A stretch of DNA of 64,000 bases. Source: an uncultured Pseudomonadales bacterium. Lineage in GTDB: Bacteria; Pseudomonadota; Gammaproteobacteria; Pseudomonadales; Azotimanducaceae. The stretch covers positions 124,001 through 188,000 of the forward strand of contig CATOTI010000003.1 in the NCBI GenBank assembly GCA_951813295.1, in the 5' to 3' direction. Position 1 is the first letter of the stretch. Every line of letters starts with the position of its first letter. The notes under the pieces are model-generated. The model searched no databases and was not told where the DNA came from. It saw only the letters and a program-made list of their open reading frames with translations. The translations under genes were made by a program, and so were the position numbers. Positions 9,223 to 17,100 of the stretch are shown in pieces.

Positions 9223-11144
9223 CAGTCGGAAGCCAGGGCGACGACCGGATCGAGGCGTGCGGCTTTGCGGGCCGGCGCGAAGCCGAAAACGAGACCGATT
9301 GCGGCCGCGCAGCCGAACGATAGAACCATGGGCCAGACGGTGTAAGCGACGGCGACATCGAACTGGCTGGCGACGCCGGCCAAGGCAACGCCCAAGGCGA
9401 GACCCAGCGCGCCGCCGAGGCCGCAAACGACCGTCGCTTCGATGAGGAACTGAACAAGAATGTCGCGCTGGCGCGCACCCGTCGCCATCCGGATCCCGAT
9501 CTCGCGCGTCCGCTCGGTCACGGAGACCAGCATGATGTTCATGATGCCGATCCCGCCGACCAGGAGCGAAATCCCGGCAACCGATGCCAACAACAGGGCA
9601 AACGTCGCGTTTGCTTCCTGCCGGTTGGCGATCAGCTCGGTGCGGTTCAGCAGGCGAAAGTCCTCGCGGCCGTGACGTTCGACGAGGAGTCCGCGGACAT
9701 CGTTTTCGGTCGCTTCGAGGAACTCGTCATCGTCGACGATGACCGTCATCGACTGGATCGAACGGGAGCCGAAGAGGCGTACCGCGCCGGTCATGAGCGG
9801 GACGAAGACGACGTCGTCGCGATCGTTGCCGCGATCGCTCGTGCCTTTTCTCGTCATGACGCCGATCACCAGGAACGGCACGTTCTTGAGGACAATGTAT
9901 TCGCCGATCGGATCGGAGCCGTCGGGGAAGATTTCATCGACGACCGTCCGGCCGAGTACCGCCACCGGGGTCAGGTCGTCCGAGTCCGCCTGCTCGAAGA
10001 AGACGCCGCTCGCGAGCGGCCAGTCGCGCATGGCGGGGACGTTCGGCGTCGTAGCGGTGACCCGCGTCTCGTGTGCGTTCTGGCCCGACAGAACGTAGAG
10101 GTCGCGCCCGAGTTCGGGAATCACGGCGGTCACGTTCGGGATTTCGTCTTCGATCGCGCCAGGGTCGGAGAAGAGAATTCTTCCGCGCTGACGCCACTCC
10201 GGCCAGATCGTCAGAGAGTTCGCGCCCATACCTCTGTATTGATTGAGAATCTGTTCCTGCGCGCCTTCGCCGATCGCGAGGTTGGTCACGACGGCGGATA
10301 CGCCGATGACGATCCCGAGCAATGTGAGGAACGTTCGGAAGACGTTCGTCGAGAGTGATCGGAAGGCCGTACGCATTGATTCCATCGACTCGGCGATCAG
10401 GTTCGAGCGTGTTCCCGGCGTCGGATCGATGGGGAGCACGGGGGATTCGTGCTCGCGTCGGTTCGTCACGCTGACGATCTCGCCGTCGAGCATTTCGATT
10501 TCGATGTCGGCCCGCGCTGCGACACGCGGATCGTGGGTGATCAGGACCACCGTGTGGCCCTCGCGCGCTAGCGATTCGAGGAGCGCCATCAGCTCATCAC
10601 CCGAGTGTGAATCGAGGGCACCCGTCGGCTCGTCGGCGAGGATGACATGGGCGCCGTTCATCAGTGCGCGGGCGATGGCCACCCTTTGCTGTTGTCCGCC
10701 TGAGAGCTGCGAGGGTCGATGATCGAGTCGGTCCGTGAGTCCGAGCCTCGAAAGGAGTTCGCCTGCGCGGCGATGTCGCTCGTCCTGGCGTACGCCGGCA
10801 TAGATCGCCGGCACTTCGACGTTTTCGATCGCCGTCGCGTGACTCAAGAGGTTGTACGACTGGAAAACGAAGCCGAACGATTCGCGTCGCAGTGCCGCCA
10901 ACGCGTCGCCGTCGAAGTCGCTGATGTCGCGACCGGCAAAACGGTAGGTACCGTCGGTTGGCCGATCGAGACAGCCGATCAGATTCATGAGCGTCGTCTT
11001 GCCGCTGCCGGACTGCCCCCGGATGGCGATGAAATCGCCCGGAAGAATATCGAGGTCGATTCCGCGTAGCGCGTCGACGGCCATGTCGGCACCCGTCTGA
11101 TACGTTCGACGTATCCCGCGTAGCTCGATGATCGGCTCGGTCAT
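9222..11144 (-). CDS. MacB-like ABC transporter, fused ATPase and permease
   Basis: The protein has 640 residues. The ATPase domain shows Walker A GQSGSGKT (43-50), signature LSGGQQQRVAIARAL (about 147), Walker B VILADEPTGALDS (about 168) and the H-loop ITHDPRVA. A first transmembrane helix (TFLTLLGIVIGVSAVV, about 275) is followed by a periplasmic MacB_PCD-like domain and three helices forming the FtsX domain (GISLLVGGIGIMNIMLVS, about 515-535, with the TREIGIRMATGAR signature). This is the mechanotransmission type that drives periplasmic substrates through TolC-like channels. It overlaps the adaptor gene by ATGA and the channel gene by one base, so the three are an operon. The substrate is unknown. 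Confidence 0.92.
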   Translation of the reverse strand: MTEPIIELRGIRRTYQTGADMAVDALRGIDLDILPGDFIAIRGQSGSGKTTLMNLIGCLDRPTDGTYRFAGRDISDFDGDALAALRRESFGFVFQSYNLLSHATAIENVEVPAIYAGVRQDERHRRAGELLSRLGLTDRLDHRPSQLSGGQQQRVAIARALMNGAHVILADEPTGALDSHSGDELMALLESLAREGHTVVLITHDPRVAARADIEIEMLDGEIVSVTNRREHESPVLPIDPTPGTRSNLIAESMESMRTAFRSLSTNVFRTFLTLLGIVIGVSAVVTNLAIGEGAQEQILNQYRGMGANSLTIWPEWRQRGRILFSDPGAIEDEIPNVTAVIPELGRDLYVLSGQNAHETRVTATTPNVPAMRDWPLASGVFFEQADSDDLTPVAVLGRTVVDEIFPDGSDPIGEYIVLKNVPFLVIGVMTRKGTSDRGNDRDDVVFVPLMTGAVRLFGSRSIQSMTVIVDDDEFLEATENDVRGLLVERHGREDFRLLNRTELIANRQEANATFALLLASVAGISLLVGGIGIMNIMLVSVTERTREIGIRMATGARQRDILVQFLIEATVVCGLGGALGLALGVALAGVASQFDVAVAYTVWPMVLSFGCAAAIGLVFGFAPARKAARLDPVVALASD

Positions 11145-12340
11145 CGTTTGTCGTAGAAACGTCGGCTGCGTTCGTTTCGCTCGGCTTCTTCCACCTCCAG
11201 AACGCCGGCGACGACCGACTCGCCCGGTTCGATGCCGTTCAGCACTTCGGCGTTGATGCGGCTGGTGAGGCCGATCTCGACGCCGCGTCGCTCGATCTGC
11301 CCCGCGACATCGACCACTTCGACGTAGCTGCCCGATTTATCGCGTCTCACTGCCCCGAGCGGGATCGTCGTGACGTCGTAAACGGCTGAGCGGACGAAGA
11401 AGACCTGCGCGGTCATGTCGGGAAGCAACGCACCGTCGTTGTTGTCGATGTCGAAGATCACGGGGTAGACGACGACGTTGTCGCTCATCGAGGGTTTCGG
11501 CTGGATTTTTTGCACCGTCGATTCCCATTGCCTCGACCCGCTGCCGAGCGTGCGGAAGTAGACCCGCATACCGATGTGAAGCTTGTCGATATCGGCTTCG
11601 GAAACCTCGGCGTGGACGGACATCTCCTGCAGATCGGCGATGTTCATGATGAGGGGGGTCATTTGCGAGGAATTCAGCGTCTGACCTTCCTTGGCGGTCA
11701 GCGAGACGACGGTCCCGGCGAGCGGCGCGTAGATTTTGGCGTAACCGAGGCTCGCCTCTTCGAGCGCCAGTGTCGCCTCGGCCTGGGCGATGTCGGAGCT
11801 GAGCTGCACGATGCTTGCTCGAGATTGCGTGAGCTGCTGGTTGGCGGACTCGAACTCTGTCTGGCTGGTGGCCTCCTCGGCCATGAGATTGCGCTGCCGC
11901 TCGGCGCGCGCTTGGTTGAACTTGAGCGAAGCTTCCCGCGATGGGATCTGGGCACGCAGCGAAGCGAGCCGGGCGCTCTGTGCGGCGACCTTGTTGATCT
12001 GCACGGTCGCGTCGATTTCCGCGAGGAGTTGGCCTCGTTCGACGATGTCGCCCACGTCGACGAAGATTCGTTGGAGCTGGCCCGAGACCTGCGCGCCAAT
12101 CTCGACGTTGATGCTCGGTTGCAGCCGGCCGGCGGCGGTGATGACGTTCTCGACGTTGCCGATGCTCGCTGAGCGAACCAATGGCTTGTTGGCGACGTCT
12201 TCGTCGCCCAGGAAATACCACGCGCCGACTGCTCCGAGGCCGATGATGACGATGGCCACGCCGAGTAAACGGTTCAAAGCGCGGGTCCTTGTTGCGTGGA
12301 GTGGTAGGACATCGGGTGAGGAGGATACCTGTGCGCGCAC
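11141..12340 (-). CDS. MacA-like periplasmic adaptor protein (membrane fusion protein)
   Basis: Up to 399 residues. A transmembrane anchor (LLGVAIVIIGLGAVGAWYFL) is followed by a barrel-sandwich/lipoyl half (ITAAGRLQPSINVEIGAQVSG), a long alpha-hairpin (about 95-190 in this numbering) and the second lipoyl half (GYAKIYAPLAGTVVSLTAKEGQT). Beta-barrel and membrane-proximal domains complete it. GTG 12340 follows the regulator stop by a single base (TGA-G-GTG). A TTG immediately before NRLLGVAIV, with AGGA eight bases upstream, is an alternative start that would give a shorter cytoplasmic leader. It links the MacB-like pump to the outer membrane channel. Confidence 0.88.
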   Translation of the reverse strand: MRAQVSSSPDVLPLHATRTRALNRLLGVAIVIIGLGAVGAWYFLGDEDVANKPLVRSASIGNVENVITAAGRLQPSINVEIGAQVSGQLQRIFVDVGDIVERGQLLAEIDATVQINKVAAQSARLASLRAQIPSREASLKFNQARAERQRNLMAEEATSQTEFESANQQLTQSRASIVQLSSDIAQAEATLALEEASLGYAKIYAPLAGTVVSLTAKEGQTLNSSQMTPLIMNIADLQEMSVHAEVSEADIDKLHIGMRVYFRTLGSGSRQWESTVQKIQPKPSMSDNVVVYPVIFDIDNNDGALLPDMTAQVFFVRSAVYDVTTIPLGAVRRDKSGSYVEVVDVAGQIERRGVEIGLTSRINAEVLNGIEPGESVVAGVLEVEEAERNERSRRFYDKR

Positions 12341-12341
12341 C

Positions 12342-13595
12342 TCAGCCGTTGGCGATTCCGTTCAGAAAGATGTCGGAGTGATTATCGGCGACTTCGGTGG
12401 GCGTGAAACGACCGGATGCGAACCAGATAGGAAACCAGTTGATGAGACCGGCCCGCACTTTCTCGGCGACAAAGCTGTCGGTCGCGCGAAAGTCGCCCGC
12501 GTCGACCGCCTGCTGGATGCGGTTCATGTCGCTGCTTTGCGATTCTTCGAGCTGTCTCAGGACCGTTTGCTGATGAGGCCCTTCCAAGGCGCGGACGTTG
12601 TTGTAGACGGGGAAGGGGCCGAGCTCGCTGATGTGGCGTTCGAAAAGCGAGCGCCGCATCAAAACCTCGTGTTCGTTGTTGTCGGCGGGCTCGACCGGTA
12701 TGACGTTTTTGTTGAACTCGATAGCCCGCTCGTAGCAACGAAACAACAACTCTTCTTTGCTGTTGAAGTAGTGGTAGAAAGCGCCTTTGGTGACGTTCAG
12801 TTGCTTCGCGAGCTTGTCGATCGAGGTCGCTTTCACCCCGTCACGGTTGAACGCGTCCATCGCGGCGCGGAGAAAGCTCTGCAGCTTGAGCTCGGTCATC
12901 GCGTTCTTGTCGAAAGGTTCGGCGATCGCTAAGCGGGGGAACGGTTGTTCGAGAACCCGGACGGCATCCACTTCGTAGGGGCGGTCTACGGTCACGCCGC
13001 GCATCACGACATCCAGCATCGCCTCGGTCACTTCGTCTCGCGTGTAGCGAAGGCGGTTGGTGAACCAGAACGATATCCACTCGACGATTCCGATCAATCC
13101 GATGCCGGTCAGGAAAGGATCGCTCTCGCGCAAGGATCGATCGGCTACCCCGGCGGCAACGATGTCCTGCATCGCCAGGACGTTGTCGCGTTGCAGGCGG
13201 CGAATGCGATTTGCCCATTCGGGCTTCAGTGTGCCGATCTCGCCGAGTACGGCCGTTCGACTCTGACCTTCTCTTAAAAGCTGTCGGAAAAATTTGTCGA
13301 TTCGAGCGCGCCCGGACAACGAGGTGTCGTTGGCTTCCTCGAGCTGCGCGCGTCGGACTTCGCAGCTATTGAGGTAGCAAAGGTAGGCGAGTTCTTCTTT
13401 GCTCTTGACGTAGTGGTAAAGGTTTCCGGGCGTCATACCGGCGGTATGCGCCAACTCTTCCATGCGCGTCGCCAGCACGCCCTGTCGATTGAACAGTCGA
13501 GTGGCCATCACGATGAGGTCGTGCAGGCGCGATGCCCTTCGGTCGGTAGGCCGAGAGGGTCGACGCGCTTCGGTGCTAGCGGGGTTCTGCGTCAT
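12342..13595 (-). CDS. Tandem TetR-family regulator (two TetR units in one chain)
   Basis: The protein has 417 residues from ATG 13595. It contains two complete TetR/AcrR-type DNA-binding units. The first spans about 25-75 (LHDLIVMATRLFNRQGVLAT, then AGMTPGNLYHYVKSKEELAY). The second starts near 225 (LQSFLRAAMDAFNRDGVKAT, then LNVTKGAFYHYFNSKEELLF). Each is followed by an alpha-helical ligand/dimerisation-type domain. Ordinary TetR proteins have about 200 residues and one HTH and act as dimers, so this is a single-chain duplication. It precedes the efflux operon with one base between stop and GTG and is therefore likely co-transcribed and its regulator. The ligand is unknown. Confidence 0.87.
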   Translation of the reverse strand: MTQNPASTEARRPSRPTDRRASRLHDLIVMATRLFNRQGVLATRMEELAHTAGMTPGNLYHYVKSKEELAYLCYLNSCEVRRAQLEEANDTSLSGRARIDKFFRQLLREGQSRTAVLGEIGTLKPEWANRIRRLQRDNVLAMQDIVAAGVADRSLRESDPFLTGIGLIGIVEWISFWFTNRLRYTRDEVTEAMLDVVMRGVTVDRPYEVDAVRVLEQPFPRLAIAEPFDKNAMTELKLQSFLRAAMDAFNRDGVKATSIDKLAKQLNVTKGAFYHYFNSKEELLFRCYERAIEFNKNVIPVEPADNNEHEVLMRRSLFERHISELGPFPVYNNVRALEGPHQQTVLRQLEESQSSDMNRIQQAVDAGDFRATDSFVAEKVRAGLINWFPIWFASGRFTPTEVADNHSDIFLNGIANG

Positions 13596-14153
13596 CTTCG
13601 TGTTGCCGATGTTAGCACTCTGAAAATTTCGCCCCGGTTGGGCACCGTTTTTCGGTCGGATGCTCACGCTGTCGAAACGTTCTTCTAAAAATCTCGTTAT
13701 GAATACATACCGGATATTTACTTCGGTGGAAAGTAGCGCTATAACTCGCCCCGACCGCACGAACCAGGGTTTTGCCGATGCAGTCTAGAGCGCTAGAAGT
13801 GCAACGACTTCATCGTGATGACGCGCTTTCGGCAACAGGGCGTGGGGGTGGAGGTGGCTCGTTTTCGCGATCCTGCCGGCTTCGAACGCGGGTCCGCCTC
13901 CATCCCCTCCACCTGGTCGGCCGGCGCCGACGGCGAGCGCCCCGGGCGCACCTGATTTCAGGCTAGGCGGCGTCTCCGGCCCGGTCATGAATCCAACATC
14001 CTCACCAACTCATCTGATGTCGAGCGCTGGCCAAGGCATTTTGTCGACGTCGAATCGTGCCCATGACATCGCGCTCGCGCGGTCGCAGAATCGAGCCAAT
14101 GGAGGCGTGTGCCGAGCGCAGGGAGGCGGTGCACCTAGGTACAGGGGTAGTTG
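13596..14153. other. Long intergenic region between divergent regulator and giant lipoprotein genes
   Basis: This 558-base stretch has no convincing gene. Two overlapping frames (13772-13966 plus, 13785-13988 minus) are Gly/Pro/Arg-rich and lack a ribosome binding site. The part next to the tandem TetR gene is AT-richer. On the minus strand it holds a weak sigma70-like pair, TTTCCA (13733-13728) and TATGTA (13710-13705), 17 bases apart; this is a plausible promoter of the efflux operon. The middle (about 13840-13980) is very GC-rich and could fold. The right end carries AGGGG a few bases before the ATG at 14154. Confidence 0.4.
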
Positions 14154-17100
14154 ATGAACATCGCGCGTTTTGCACCGATGTGTCTCGCGTTCGTTCTGAT
14201 CGGTTGCGGCGGCGGTAGTGGTGTTGATGCGCCGGTTGAACCGCAGTCGGTATCGGCACCGACCACGCCATCCGGCGGCCGCGTCGGCGTGGTCGGCACT
14301 CTGCAAGGCGAGCGCGGGGGCTCGACGTCGAATCATCAGCCGCCGGAGCGACCCCAAGATCCGGTCGACTCCCGACGAAGTCGTGAGATGAGCAGTGTTG
14401 AAGCGCTCGCACCCCACGGGATCGACTGGTTGATGGCGAATCTCGGCGAAGCCCTGACGACCGTTGCGGCGGCTGCGGTTGATGATGACGGAAGCCACGC
14501 GGTCTACCTTTTCCCGTCCGCATCGGAACCTTCGCGCCAGGGATTCGTCCGGGTGATCAACCATTCGTCGGTTTCGGGGTTCGTGAGCATCGAACCGGTC
14601 GATGACGATGGGCGCGAGTTCGACGTCATGACGCTGTCGATCGATGCCGGGGAAACCGTGCATTTCAACTCGGACGACCTCGAAAACGGCAACACGGGCA
14701 AAGGACTGGTGGGCTCGACCGGCGCGGGGCAGGGCGATTGGCGGCTGCGGTTTTCGAGCACGCTCGATATCGAAGTCCTTGGCTATGTGCGAACGAGCGA
14801 TGGGTTCCTCACGGCGATGACGGATATCGCACCGGTTGATGGCAACGTTCACCGGATCGCGATCTTCAACCCGGGCAGCAACCCGAATCAGGTGAGTTCG
14901 TTGCGGCTCGTGAACCGGGGCGAGGCAACGGCCGCGATCACCATCCGTGGAACCGACGATGCCGGCGCCGCGGGCGGCGTGGTGAGCCTCGAGCTTGCCG
15001 GCGGGAAGGCGGCGTCGTTTACGTCCGCGGAGCTCGAAAACGGCACGAGCGGTCTCACGGGCATGTTGGGCGACGGTGCGGGGAAGTGGCGGCTCGAGAT
15101 CGAATCCGCGGAGCCGATCGTTGCGATGAGTTTGCTCGAGAGTCCGACCGATCACCTCACCAACCTCTCGTCGGTGGGTCCCGGTCCGAGTGGCGACGTA
15201 CATGCCGTCGCGCTCTTTCCTTCGGCGTCGGATAGTTCCGGTCGCCAGGGTTTCGTACGTGTCATCAACCGATCAGCGAGTGCCGGCGAGGTCGCCATCC
15301 AGGCGCGTGACGACTCGTCGACCACGTTCGACCCGATCACGTTGGCGATCGGCTCGAACGAGGTTGTGCATTTCAATTCGGACGACCTGGAGCTAGGCAA
15401 CGCGGCCAAGGGACTCTCCGGAGGGGTCGGTTCGGGCCAGGGCGACTGGCGGCTCGACCTGACCAGCGCTCTCGACGTCGAGGTGCTTGCCTACATCCGC
15501 ACGACTGACGGATTTCTGACCGCGATGCACGACGTCGCGCCAAACGCAGAGAGCTCGTACCGGATCGCAATCTTCAACCCGGGCAGTAATCGTCAGCAGG
15601 AGAGTCTGCTACGCCTGGTGAATCCCGGCCTCGTCGCGGCACAAGTCACCATTTCGGGTATCGACGGCAATGGCAACGCGGGTGCGAGCGACGTGAGCGT
15701 GAGCGTCGCCGCCGGTGCCACCCGGATGATCGGCGCGTGGGAACTCGAGTCGGGTACAGCGGACTTCACCGGCGCGTTGGGCGACGGCGCGGCCAAATGG
15801 CAGCTCATGTTGACGTCGGATCAACCGATCATCGCGATGAGCCTTCTTCGTAGTCCGACGGGCCATCTGACCAACCTCTCGACCGCGCCTGCTCGAGGCG
15901 CTGGCGCGGCCGAGCCCGACGACTTCAACGAAGCATCCGCCATCGTTCAGTCGAAGTGCATCAACTGCCATGTCGAAGGTGGTGCGTCGGGACATACCCG
16001 GCTCGTATTCGTTCCCGACACCGACCCCGATCACCGCGACAAGAACCGGGCGATGTTCGAAGCGTTGCTCGAAGACGAGGATGCCGATTACGTCTTAACC
16101 AAGATTCAGGGAGGCAACGGCCACGGCGGCGGCGTGCAGGTAGCGGCGGGCACGGACGAGTTTGTGGACATGCAGGCCTTCCTCGAGGCGCTCGAGGACG
16201 AATCGAATGGGGGTGACCCGGTCGGCGCGCCATCGGCGGTCGCCGCCAACGTCGGCAGACCCACGTTCATGAGCCCGCACGCCCGACCGATCGCCATCAA
16301 TGGCGCTTATGTCTATGTCGCCAATACGCCGGCGGATACCGTCGATGTCGTGCACCGCGCAACACGGCAAGTCGTCAACCGAATCAACGTCGGCATGGAC
16401 CCAGTCAGCGTCGTCGCTCGGCCGGACGGTCTCGAGGTCTGGGTCGCGAATCATATTTCCGACACGATCAGCGTCATCGACACGGATCCCGCGAGCCCGA
16501 CGCTCCATCACGTCAAGCGAACCGTGCAGGACGTCGGTAGCGATCTCGTGACGGCGTTCGACGAGCCGGTCGGGATCGCGTTCGCAAGTAACCAAAAAGC
16601 CTACGTCGCGCTCTCGCCGTACAACGAGATCGCCGTCATCGATACGTCGACCTACCGCGTGACGGGGCGCTTGCCGATCGGCGCGCAGGATCCGCGGGCG
16701 ATCGTCGTGCAGGGCGGGAAGCTTTACGTCATCCCGTTCGAGTCGAACAACAAGACGCAACTATCGGGATGCCTCTCGAGCCGCATCGACGGCGATGTTT
16801 GTACGTTCGACGCGGTGGAGCATGTCTTTACCAACAACAACGTTCTGTCGACGAACTACGACGCTGACATCATCAAGCACCCGGATTTCCCCGACAGAGA
16901 CCTGTTCGTCTTCGATACGACGACGGACCAGTTGGTCGAAACCGTCGATACGGTCGGCACGCTGCTCTACGGGCTGGCGGTCGACTCGAATGGCCGCGTG
17001 TTCGTGGCGCAAGCCGACGCGCGCAACGACGCCAACGGTCGTGCCGGAACCGAGAAGCATGGCCTGGGCGAGCTCGAGAATCGGGCGTTCCTGAATCAGG

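Noticed and set aside
13785..13988. 67-codon minus-strand frame in the long intergenic region.
   Set aside because: Gly/Pro-rich, overlapped by an equally poor plus-strand frame, and without a start signal.
14010..15203. 397-codon minus-strand frame opposite the giant lipoprotein.
   Set aside because: Arg/His-rich composition typical of antisense frames in GC-rich genes; no ribosome binding site and no family match.
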